From the NCBI RefSeq assembly GCF_946479605.1, contig NZ_CAMLGT010000105.1, positions 1-12,254 on the forward strand: a DNA stretch of 12,254 nt, in the 5' to 3' direction. The notes below the pieces were generated by a model. The model worked only from the letters and a program-made list of their open reading frames with translations. It ran no database searches and was not told where the DNA came from. This stretch comes from an uncultured Lacibacter sp. GTDB taxonomy: Bacteria > Bacteroidota > Bacteroidia > Chitinophagales > Chitinophagaceae. Position numbers and translations under genes: made by a program. Positions 1 through 7,277 of this stretch are shown in pieces; position 1 is the stretch's first letter; each line of letters begins with the position of its first letter.

Positions 1-2826
1 AATGTTGAGTTTGAGCTTGGCTTTAACCTGGAAGAAGCGGCGAATGATGTGCGTGATAAAGTATCACAAACAGTGCGTTCGCTCCCATCTGATCTTGATG
101 CGCCACCTGTAGTTACAAAAGCCGATGCCAGCAGTGATCCTATTCTTTCCATGACCATCCAGAGCGAAAGCAGGAACCCTTTGCAGGTTACCGAATATGC
201 AACCAATAATTTATTGGAACGTATTCAAACCATTCCCGGTGTTAGTACAGTTAATATTTGGGGAGAGAAACGTTACGCCATGCGTATATGGTTTCAACCA
301 GATAAACTGCTGGCCTATAACTTAACAGCAAAAGATGTACAAGCTGCATTGCAGCGTGAGAACCTGGAGTTGCCTTCCGGTAAAATATCAGGTAACACCA
401 TGGAGTTAACAGTGCGTACGTTTGGCCGCTTAAGTACAGAAGAAGATTTCAACAACCTTATTGTAAAGAACGTTGATGGGCGAGATATAAAGCTGAAAGA
501 TGTAGGACAGGCAATACTTGGCCCGGAAAATGAAGAAAGTGTGTTGAAAGAAAGTGGTGTGCCCATGATTGCATTGGCTATTGTACCACAGCCCGGCAGT
601 AACTATGTGGCGATTGCTGATGAGTTTTACAAACGTTACGAACAGATCAAAAAAGAAGTTCCTTCTGATATCAGGCTGGATATAGGAATGGATCAGACTA
701 AGTTTGTACGTAAATCCATTGCCGAAGTAGAGGAAACACTGGTGCTGTCTTTTGCATTGGTGGTACTTATCATCTTCCTGTTCTTCCGGGATTGGATCGT
801 GGCCATCCGTCCGCTCATTGATATTCCTGTTTCATTGATTGGCGCTTTCTTTATTATGTACCTCAGTGGTTTTACCATTAATGTATTAACATTGTTGGCT
901 ATCGTATTGGCAACGGGGCTTGTGGTGGATGATGGTATTGTGGTCACCGAAAACATCTTTAAAAAGATGGAACAGGGCATGGATAAGTACAAAGCTGCCC
1001 GTGAAGGTTCCAATGAAATTTATTTCGCTGTTATTGCCACATCCATCACACTTGCAGTAGTATTTCTTCCCATCATTTTCTTAGAAGGTTTTGTGGGTCG
1101 CCTGTTCCGTGAATTTGGTATTGTGGTAGCCGGTGCGGTATTGATCTCAGCATTTGTATCGCTTACACTTACTCCTGTACTCAACGTTTACTTAACACGT
1201 AAAGGTGGAATGAAACATGGGTGGTTCTATCGTGTAACCGAACCTTTCTTCCGTGCAATGGAAAACGGCTACAACAAAGCACTGATCGCCTTTATGAAAG
1301 TAAGATGGATTGCGTGGGTACTGATTGTTGCGTGTGTGGTGATGGGCATCTTTACATTCAGCAGGCTGCAAAGTGAACTTGCTCCACTGGAAGACAGAAG
1401 CCAGTTCCGTCTACAGGTAACTGCTCCGGAAGGCACCAGTTTTGATGCAATGGATGCGTATATTGATAAACTCAATCAACTCATTCTTGATAGTGTTCCT
1501 GAAAACAAAGTACTCATTTCTGTTACAGCTCCGGGTTTTACCGGTGCTGGTTCAGTAAACAGTGGTTTTGTGCGTTCATTGCTCGTTGATCCTGATGAAC
1601 GTAACCGATCACAGCAACAGATCGTGGATATCATCAGCCGAAATCTTCCAAAGTATAACGAAGGAAGAGCTTTTGCAATACAGGAACAAACCATTTCTGT
1701 AAACCGCCGTGGTGGTTTACCTGTGCAGTTTGTATTGCAGAATAACAACTTTGACAAGCTGAAAGAAATTCTGCCAAAATTCCTTGAAGAAGCTCAAAAG
1801 AGTTCTGTACTTGTAAGTGTGGATGCAGATCTGAAATTCAACAAACCGGAGCTACGTTTAAATATCGATCGTTTACGTGCAAGTGAGCTGGGGGTAAGTG
1901 TTACTGATATTTCAGAACTGATGCAGCTCTCACTCAGTAACCGCCGTTTGGGTTACTTTATTAAAGAAGGAAAACAATACCAGGTGATAGGCCAGGTAAT
2001 GCGTAATGATCGGGATGATCCTACTGATCTGAAAAATTTGTTTGTACGCAATGCTGCCGGGCAAATGATTTCTGTTGATCAGTTTGTTTCGTTCGAGGAA
2101 GAAACAACACCTCCTACACTGTATCATTTCAACCGTTATAAATCGGCCACGATCAGTGCTGGGTTAGCGCCCGGTAAAACAATTGGCGATGGTATTAAGG
2201 AAATGCAGGCCATCAAAGACAGATTGCTCGATGAATCGTTTAACACTGCACTGGCCGGTAACTCCCGTGACTTTGCAGAAAGCAGCGGCAATACGTTTTT
2301 TGCATTTGGCCTTGCAGTTATACTCATCTTCCTTGTATTGGCAGCACAGTTCGAAAGCTTTATTGATCCCATCATTATCATTACAACGTTGTTCCTTGCC
2401 ATTCCGGGAGCACTGCTTTCACTTTGGTTGTTCGATCAAACGTTCAATATTTTCTCGCAGATTGGGATGATCATGCTGGTGGGTCTTGTAACCAAAAACG
2501 GTATCCTGATTGTGGAATTTGCCAACCAGAAAAAACACGCAGGGATGCTGAAGAAGCCTGCCGTAATTGAAGCCGCCACCATGCGTTTACGTCCGATCTT
2601 AATGACAAGTCTTGCCATGGCATTGGGTGCATTACCATTGGCACTGTCACTAGGTGCAGCATCAACCAGCCGTATTCCGCTTGGTATTGTTATTGTTGGC
2701 GGTATCATGTTCTCGTTGATCCTTACGTTATTTGTGATTCCGGCTATTTACTCTTACCTGTCCTCTAAAAAAATAAAAGTGCATGAAGAAGAAACTGAAA
2801 CTATTATTAACAATCTGTCTGATTAG
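1..2826 (+). CDS. RND efflux pump permease, HAE1/AcrB type (5' end outside window)
   Basis: This is the inner-membrane, proton-driven subunit of a tripartite drug or metabolite exporter. The frame is open from base 1 (it begins NVEFELGFN), so the true start is upstream; 941 residues are visible, against about 1,030-1,050 in AcrB-type pumps. In order one sees the end of the first porter domain, a hydrophobic block from TM2 to TM6 (about 690-1200), the second porter/docking region (about 1380-2270) and a second hydrophobic block (TM8-TM12). The proton-relay residues are present: the Asp-Asp pair in LVVDDGIVV (codons at 928-933) and the Lys of TKNGILIVEF (codon at 2494), matching AcrB D407/D408 and K940. 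The gene overlaps the following TolC-type gene by 44 bases, so both are surely co-transcribed. A membrane-fusion protein gene probably lies just upstream, out of view. The substrate cannot be read from the sequence. Confidence 0.95.
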   Translation, partial: NVEFELGFNLEEAANDVRDKVSQTVRSLPSDLDAPPVVTKADASSDPILSMTIQSESRNPLQVTEYATNNLLERIQTIPGVSTVNIWGEKRYAMRIWFQPDKLLAYNLTAKDVQAALQRENLELPSGKISGNTMELTVRTFGRLSTEEDFNNLIVKNVDGRDIKLKDVGQAILGPENEESVLKESGVPMIALAIVPQPGSNYVAIADEFYKRYEQIKKEVPSDIRLDIGMDQTKFVRKSIAEVEETLVLSFALVVLIIFLFFRDWIVAIRPLIDIPVSLIGAFFIMYLSGFTINVLTLLAIVLATGLVVDDGIVVTENIFKKMEQGMDKYKAAREGSNEIYFAVIATSITLAVVFLPIIFLEGFVGRLFREFGIVVAGAVLISAFVSLTLTPVLNVYLTRKGGMKHGWFYRVTEPFFRAMENGYNKALIAFMKVRWIAWVLIVACVVMGIFTFSRLQSELAPLEDRSQFRLQVTAPEGTSFDAMDAYIDKLNQLILDSVPENKVLISVTAPGFTGAGSVNSGFVRSLLVDPDERNRSQQQIVDIISRNLPKYNEGRAFAIQEQTISVNRRGGLPVQFVLQNNNFDKLKEILPKFLEEAQKSSVLVSVDADLKFNKPELRLNIDRLRASELGVSVTDISELMQLSLSNRRLGYFIKEGKQYQVIGQVMRNDRDDPTDLKNLFVRNAAGQMISVDQFVSFEEETTPPTLYHFNRYKSATISAGLAPGKTIGDGIKEMQAIKDRLLDESFNTALAGNSRDFAESSGNTFFAFGLAVILIFLVLAAQFESFIDPIIIITTLFLAIPGALLSLWLFDQTFNIFSQIGMIMLVGLVTKNGILIVEFANQKKHAGMLKKPAVIEAATMRLRPILMTSLAMALGALPLALSLGAASTSRIPLGIVIVGGIMFSLILTLFVIPAIYSYLSSKKIKVHEEETETIINNLSD

Positions 2827-4096
2827 CAGCTTTGCGTTGGCACAGGTTCCATCAAAACTTACCATTGATGAAGCCATACGCATTGCCGTTGAAAAGAATT
2901 TTGATGTGGAGATCGAACGTAATGCACAACAGATCGGTATCATCAATAATCATTGGGGAACTGCAGGTGTTTTCCCCAATGTAAGCGCCTCTTCCACCGT
3001 CAGCATTGCATCAAATAATCTTGAGCAACAATTAACCAATGGTACCACCATTAAACGTAATGGTGCCATTCTCCGTAATCTCAATGCAGGCCTTGCCGTA
3101 AGCTGGCGTGTGTTTGATGGCATGCGTATGTTTGCTACCAAACGCCGTTTGGAAGAATTGGAAAAAATTGGTGAGCTTACTTTCCGCAGCCAGGTAAATA
3201 CAACGGTGTTCAATGTAATTGCTGCGTATTATCAAATTGTACAACTCAACCAGCAAAAGAAAGCATTACAGGCTACCATTAAGTTTTTTGAAGAACGCAA
3301 GCAAATTGCTGAAAGCCGTTTTACCATTGGTACTGCCCCTAAGACAGATTTTTTGCAGGCAGAAGTTGATCTCAATCAACAGAAAGGAAACCTGCTGGCT
3401 GTTGAAAACAGCATCCGTATTGCAAAAGCAGATTTCAACAACCTGCTTGCACGCAATCCTGAAACAGCATTTGATGTAATGGATATTATTGAACCTGATG
3501 CTTCATTAACATACGCAGCATTGGTACAAAAAGCACAAACCGATAACTATGATCTGCTGCTTGCACAAAGCAACCTTTCTGTTTTAGTGCAGCAAAAAAG
3601 AGAAGTGATCTCACAACGGCTGCCTTCCGTTACATTGAACGGAAACTTTAACCTTGCTCAAAGCCGTAACGATGCGGGTTTCACACTCTTTAACCGCAAC
3701 CTTGGTCCGAATGGAAATGTTGGTATTGCTATTCCTATTTTCCAGGGAGGAAATATCAGGAGACAGGAACGTGTCGCTGATATCAATATTAAAAACCAGG
3801 AAGTGATCATCGATCGCTTAAAAAACCAGGTGTACACTAATTTGTTGAATGCATATTCCAACTTTCAAAATGCATTGAATCTTGTTAAACTGGAAAAGAG
3901 TACGCTTGCATTGATTGAAGAAAACAACATGATCGCTACTGAGCGTTTTCGCAAACTGGCTATCACTTCTCTTGAATTAAGACAAGTACAAATTGATTAC
4001 ATCAACGGACAGACTCGTTATATCAATTCACTTTACATGGCTAAACTCGCAGAAGCTGAGATGAAGTTGCTGGCAGGAGATTTGAATAAACTGTAA
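2783..4096 (+). CDS. TolC-family outer membrane efflux channel
   Basis: This 437-residue protein is the outer-membrane exit duct for the RND pump encoded just upstream. The N-terminus MKKKLKLLLTICLISSFALA is a clear Sec signal peptide, probably cut after Ala20. The rest follows the OEP/TolC plan: two related halves of long amphipathic helices rich in Gln, Asn and Ala, each with beta-strand stretches (such as the VAIPIFQGGN-like segment at about 3720-3755), and a family-typical C-terminal helix ending near LYMAKLAEAEMKLLAGDLNKL. The start at 2783 is the only one that gives a signal peptide. It lies inside the last 15 codons of the pump gene in another frame, so translation is likely coupled by re-initiation. 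An intrinsic terminator follows at 4168. Family assignment is firm; the exported substrate is unknown. Confidence 0.93.
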   Translation: MKKKLKLLLTICLISSFALAQVPSKLTIDEAIRIAVEKNFDVEIERNAQQIGIINNHWGTAGVFPNVSASSTVSIASNNLEQQLTNGTTIKRNGAILRNLNAGLAVSWRVFDGMRMFATKRRLEELEKIGELTFRSQVNTTVFNVIAAYYQIVQLNQQKKALQATIKFFEERKQIAESRFTIGTAPKTDFLQAEVDLNQQKGNLLAVENSIRIAKADFNNLLARNPETAFDVMDIIEPDASLTYAALVQKAQTDNYDLLLAQSNLSVLVQQKREVISQRLPSVTLNGNFNLAQSRNDAGFTLFNRNLGPNGNVGIAIPIFQGGNIRRQERVADINIKNQEVIIDRLKNQVYTNLLNAYSNFQNALNLVKLEKSTLALIEENNMIATERFRKLAITSLELRQVQIDYINGQTRYINSLYMAKLAEAEMKLLAGDLNKL

Positions 4097-4107
4097 TACA
4101 CTCTTCT

Positions 4108-4163
4108 TCAGACGCCCTCGTCGGACGAGTTGAAATAATTTATTGTCCGACGAGGACGTCTGA
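4108..4163. repeat. Long imperfect palindrome (about 19-bp arms, 18-nt loop)
   Basis: The arms at 4108-4126 and 4145-4163 are reverse complements with a single mismatch (C4115 against A4156). They are GC-rich (core CCTCGTCGGAC / GTCCGACGAGG) and surround an AT-rich 18-base loop. The element lies 11 bases after the tolC stop and just before the terminator hairpin. There is no T-run after the right arm, so it is not itself a normal intrinsic terminator. It could be a REP-like extragenic palindrome, a mini-element remnant, or a 3'-end stabiliser of the pump mRNA. No second copy exists in this window. Confidence 0.75.
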
Positions 4164-4167
4164 CAAT

Positions 4168-4203
4168 AAGCCGCTGATAAACCATCAGCGGCTTTCTTTT
4201 TTT
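4168..4203 (+). terminator. Rho-independent terminator of the RND-tolC operon
   Basis: A perfect 11-bp stem (4168-4178 with 4184-4194, core AGCCGCTGAT/ATCAGCGGCT) closes a 5-base loop. It is followed by a T-rich run interrupted by one C (4193-4203). This is a textbook intrinsic terminator 72 bases beyond the tolC stop. It separates the efflux operon from purE, which should therefore have its own promoter in the short stretch 4200-4241. Confidence 0.92.
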
Positions 4204-4241
4204 ACTGCCCTTTGTTTTGTTTCTTTGTGCCAAATCTTTTT

Positions 4242-4757
4242 ATGGCATCTCCGATCATTGGCATTATCATGGGCAGCGACAGCGACTTACCTGTTATGCA
4301 ACCTGCTGCAGACATCCTCAAAGAATTTGGTATCGATTATGAATTAACGGTTGTATCTGCACACCGTACACCATTGCGTATGGTGGAGTATGCACAAAAA
4401 GCGAAAGAAAGAGGATTGAAAGTGATTATTGCCGGCGCAGGTGGTGCAGCACATTTGCCGGGCATGGTGGCAAGTGTTACTACCTTACCGGTTATTGGTG
4501 TACCGGTTAAATCATCCAACTCCATAGATGGATGGGATTCTGTTCTTTCTATCCTGCAAATGCCGAACGGTGTACCTGTGGCAACAGTTGCGTTGAATGC
4601 TGCAAAGAATGCGGGCATACTTGCAGCTGAGATCATTGGTACATTTGATGAAACTGTTTCATCAAAAATTGCAACGTATAAAACTCAGATGAACGACGAG
4701 GTGTTGACAAAAGTTGACAAACTGAAACAGCAGGGTTGGGAAAATAAATTCGATTGA
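4242..4757 (+). CDS. purE: N5-carboxyaminoimidazole ribonucleotide mutase (PurE, class I)
   Basis: PurE converts N5-CAIR to CAIR (4-carboxy-5-aminoimidazole ribonucleotide) in de novo purine synthesis in the cytoplasm. The 171-residue product shows the family signatures: GSDSDLPVM at residues 11-19 (phosphate/substrate loop), SAHRTP at 39-44 with the catalytic His41 (His45 in E. coli), [11 protein letters not shown] at 65-75 and the conserved stretch [21 protein letters not shown] at about 87-107. The start at 4242 is chosen because the family begins right before the first beta strand; a TTG at 4212 would add ten residues without homology. The partner purK is not next to it, so the ATP-dependent carboxylation must be encoded elsewhere. 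It lies behind the efflux-operon terminator and 36 bases before the next gene, with which it may be co-transcribed. Confidence 0.96.
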   Translation: MASPIIGIIMGSDSDLPVMQPAADILKEFGIDYELTVVSAHRTPLRMVEYAQKAKERGLKVIIAGAGGAAHLPGMVASVTTLPVIGVPVKSSNSIDGWDSVLSILQMPNGVPVATVALNAAKNAGILAAEIIGTFDETVSSKIATYKTQMNDEVLTKVDKLKQQGWENKFD

Positions 4758-4793
4758 TCTGCATTCTATTCCTTATCAAATAAACAAACTGCC

Positions 4794-5612
4794 ATGAAAC
4801 TACAACTGCACATGATCGCTACAGGCATCCTGATTGCCAGCACATTCAGCTCCTGTACATTATTCCGCTTTGCATACTCACCAACAATCCAGCAGATACC
4901 TGCATTTAAAGAAAAAAATGAATCAAGGATTATTGCTGCGGCGGCAAGTACTTTGGTTGGTACGGAAAACAGTTACAGTCTGCAAGGTGCCTATGCAGTA
5001 ACAGATCATTTTGCATTAACTGCTGCATGGAATGGCTCTTTACGCAGCCAGGATGAATTAACCACCAGCAGCAGTGGTGGTGGAACCTCTACTGAAATAG
5101 TGAAATATAACCGTTGCTCTGCAGAGTTTGGTGCAGGCATCTTCTATCCTATTTCAAAAGATAAGCAGGTGTTTTTTGAACTCTACGGAGGATATGGTTT
5201 TGGCACAAATGATATTAAAGACAACATGGCAACGAACAGCGGTGGAAATGGTTTTCATAACAGCAAGACCAACAGGTTTTATTTTCAGCCTTCCATCAGC
5301 TTTCATCCGGGAAATAATTTTACCATTACACCGGCATTGCGTTTTACGTCTATTGGCTATACGGATATTAAAACCAATTACGATAATTCAGAGCTTTCGG
5401 ATTATCAATTACTGGACATTGCCAGTAAGCGTTTGCTTTTTATTGAGCCTGCACTAATGACCAGTTTTGGTTTTGAAGGTGCCCCCTGGTTTCGCATACA
5501 AGCACAAATAAACGGATCAATGCTTACCGGTAGCAGCAATACAAACTACCGCAGCAATTATTTCAGTGTTGGTTTTCAGTTTGATCCTGTAAAAGCAATT
5601 CAGAAGAAATAA
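4794..5612 (+). CDS. Hypothetical outer-membrane beta-barrel protein with lipobox-like N-terminus
   Basis: This gene is not recognised as a named family. The 272-residue product starts with a hydrophobic export signal (residues 1-20). The sequence FSSC puts Cys21 at a possible lipoprotein cleavage site, although the lipobox is relaxed. The mature part looks like an outer-membrane barrel: alternating polar and aromatic residues in strands such as YSLQGAYAVTDHFALTAAW, FFELYGGYGFG, FYFQPSISFHPG and a C-terminal YFSVGFQFDP. Loops rich in Ser, Gly and Asn lie between them (for example SSSGGG near residue 103). It follows purE by 36 bases, and no clear promoter is seen between them. Its stop codon abuts the stop of convergent bshC, and a terminator lies 33 bases further on. 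The role is unknown; a small surface barrel or a porin-like protein are both possible. Confidence 0.8.
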   Translation: MKLQLHMIATGILIASTFSSCTLFRFAYSPTIQQIPAFKEKNESRIIAAAASTLVGTENSYSLQGAYAVTDHFALTAAWNGSLRSQDELTTSSSGGGTSTEIVKYNRCSAEFGAGIFYPISKDKQVFFELYGGYGFGTNDIKDNMATNSGGNGFHNSKTNRFYFQPSISFHPGNNFTITPALRFTSIGYTDIKTNYDNSELSDYQLLDIASKRLLFIEPALMTSFGFEGAPWFRIQAQINGSMLTGSSNTNYRSNYFSVGFQFDPVKAIQKK

Positions 5613-7211
5613 TTAAAAAGATAAGATTACAAACTCCTGTTCAAGGGAAAGAGAATGTTGATACAGTGTATCAATCATACTCTTTCCTTTTTTTGCATAA
5701 AAACTTAAGAAACTTTCTTTACGCTCCTGCAAGCCATTACCGGGAAAGAGTTGTTGCTTTACGCTTTGTATCTGCCGTTGTTCATCGGCATATTTTCTTT
5801 TTTCTGCACGAATGATCTTCTTTTCCAGCTCCTGCAAACGATAAACAGCTTTTACTTTTAACGATTCAACATGTTGTTGTAACGTAGGATCAACTGTTGC
5901 CGCTTGTTCTTTCAACAATTCATACAACTCTTCCGCTTTTGTTAAACTGCCATTGAGTTGAATTTTGTTTACAGTTGTGCGATGTACATACTCGTTCAGC
6001 AAAGCTTCGCTGCTCTTAAAAAATTCTTCAACAGTAAAACCAAGTTTTGCTACTTTTTCGATCCATTGCTTTTCTGTTACAAGAAATGAATTGCGCAACA
6101 GTAACACCGGGTAAGGTACATGATGATGTGCAAATACATTTTTCAATTCTAACCAGTAAGCCAACTCACCACCGCCGCCAATGAAAGCAATGTTGGGCAA
6201 AATCGTATCCTGGTACAAACCACGCAGAATTACATTCGGACTGAAACGTTCCGGATGCTCTTTGAGTTCCTTCAGCAGTTCCTCTTTCGTAAACTTAATC
6301 GTTGTGTTGGCAACAGCAAAACCATCGCCATCTGCTTCGATACGTTCACGCATGTCCTCATCAAAATAAAATAAGTTGATCTCCCTGCCGCCTGCCTGTA
6401 CTTTGTACTGCTGCTGATCGAGCGCAGCAATTGTTTGTGTTACCAGTTTGGCTGATGAACGGTTGAGCAATTCATCTTCAAACACCGGAATCATCTGTTG
6501 CTTCAGTTCTTTCGCATCAGCATTGATCACAATCAAACCAAAACGTTCGAACAGGAAATGCACAAATGCAAATGTTGCATCCTGTATAGTTGTTTTTTCT
6601 TTATAAGAAGCCTGTAATGCATCAACAATTTCTTTACCGTGCGGCTCTACTAATAATTGTCCGCTGATGGCATGAATGAGTTGTGTAATGTTCTTATCAA
6701 TGATCATTCTGCCAAACGCACCGTTCTGCTGTGTGATCCATTGGTATTTAACTCCGTTCACAGTTGCATAACTCAACTCTTCAAAATCGGCATCTTCACT
6801 ACCCATGTAATACACAGGCACAAAATTGTATTGTGTTAATTCCTGCTTTAATGTATCGGCCAGTTTAATGGCGTGCAGAATTTTATAAATAAAGTACAGC
6901 GGACCGGTAAATAAGTTGGGCTGATGCGCTGTTGTAATGGTGAATGTAGTTTCCTGTAACAGCAGATCGATGTTGCGGTTCACTGCTGCTGATTCGCTGG
7001 CTGCACTGTATTGCTGTTTCAAATGATCAACCAATACTGTACGGTTGGTCTTGAACGCAGAACGCCCGGCAATGGCCTGTTTAATACCCTCCAGATTCGG
7101 ACGATGTTTATAAAACGGCTTTAACGCCGCTGCATCGTCGAGATAATCCAATACAATAGATGAAAAAGCAGCCGTGTTACGGTAAGTGATCCGTTGCGAT
7201 GTACAGTCCAT
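5613..7211 (-). CDS. bshC: Bacillithiol biosynthesis cysteine-adding enzyme BshC
   Basis: BshC joins cysteine to glucosaminyl-malate, the last step in making bacillithiol, the low-molecular-weight thiol of Firmicutes, Bacteroidota and Deinococcus relatives. The 532-residue length matches the roughly 540 of Bacillus BshC. Family landmarks are clear: AHQPNLFTGPLYFIYKI at 95-111 (the GQQAGL.TGPLYTI.K nucleotide-fold motif, with AHQ for GQQ), VPVYYMGSEDADFEE at 131-145 (WVAGEDHD in Bacillus), the segment HPERFSPNVILRGLYQDTIL at 319-338, and AFIGGGGELAYWLELK at 342-357. A predicted coiled coil runs through about 423-485. The ATG at 7211 fits the usual N-terminus; an upstream GTG at 7271 would add 20 residues without homology. 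It lies 66 bases after the SMP-30-type gene and ends in contact with the convergent + strand gene. bshA and bshB are not in the window. Confidence 0.93.
   Translation of the reverse strand: MDCTSQRITYRNTAAFSSIVLDYLDDAAALKPFYKHRPNLEGIKQAIAGRSAFKTNRTVLVDHLKQQYSAASESAAVNRNIDLLLQETTFTITTAHQPNLFTGPLYFIYKILHAIKLADTLKQELTQYNFVPVYYMGSEDADFEELSYATVNGVKYQWITQQNGAFGRMIIDKNITQLIHAISGQLLVEPHGKEIVDALQASYKEKTTIQDATFAFVHFLFERFGLIVINADAKELKQQMIPVFEDELLNRSSAKLVTQTIAALDQQQYKVQAGGREINLFYFDEDMRERIEADGDGFAVANTTIKFTKEELLKELKEHPERFSPNVILRGLYQDTILPNIAFIGGGGELAYWLELKNVFAHHHVPYPVLLLRNSFLVTEKQWIEKVAKLGFTVEEFFKSSEALLNEYVHRTTVNKIQLNGSLTKAEELYELLKEQAATVDPTLQQHVESLKVKAVYRLQELEKKIIRAEKRKYADEQRQIQSVKQQLFPGNGLQERKESFLSFYAKKGKSMIDTLYQHSLSLEQEFVILSF
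5646..5694 (+). terminator. Rho-independent terminator for the + strand genes, inside bshC coding end
   Basis: Outer arms GGAAAGAG (5646-5653) and CTCTTTCC (5680-5687) pair perfectly. After an A-A mismatch, 5655-5657 pairs with 5676-5678. After a one-base bulge, TTGATAC (5658-5664) pairs with GTATCAA (5668-5674) around a 3-base loop. Seven T follow (5688-5694). The hairpin is in the right place and direction to end transcripts of the beta-barrel gene, and perhaps purE, 33 bases after its stop. It works for the + strand only, as the - strand has no T-run after the hairpin. The same bases encode residues 506-522 of BshC. Confidence 0.88.
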
Positions 7212-7277
7212 ACGTTTTGTAAAATTAGGAACATCCTGACGGATACACACAACCGTCCGACAAGTTTTCACATTCCT

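Noticed and set aside
49..57. GTG at 49 as the start of the RND gene
   Set aside because: The frame is open to base 1 and the residues before it (VEFELGFNLEEAAND) are typical interior RND sequence, so the gene simply enters from outside the window.
4211..4227. TTTG-rich stretch before purE as a promoter
   Set aside because: Three TTTG words occur, but none pair with the expected 19-21 base spacing and a TA at the right place; T-richness here is partly the terminator tail.
4212..4241. Ten-residue N-terminal extension of PurE from a TTG
   Set aside because: It adds [10 protein letters not shown] in a T-rich leader with no family similarity; ATG at 4242 gives the normal PurE start.
4704..4721. 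Direct repeat of GTTGACAAA at the end of purE
   Set aside because: It encodes KVDK-type residues in the C-terminal helix and consists of only two near-adjacent copies; likely codon coincidence.
5528..5551. Hairpin CGGTAG / CTACCG as a - strand terminator for bshC
   Set aside because: The stem is only 6 bp with a 12-base loop, and there is no T-run on the - strand.
7220..7253. Bacteroidota-type promoter before bshC (TAATTTTA with GTTG upstream, - strand)
   Set aside because: It matches only part of the TAnnTTTG / TTTG pattern, the 22-base spacer is slightly long, and the start would leave almost no leader; too weak to list.
7212..7271. Twenty-residue extension of BshC from GTG at 7271
   Set aside because: The added residues do not resemble BshC, and the ATG at 7211 gives a normal length and N-terminus.
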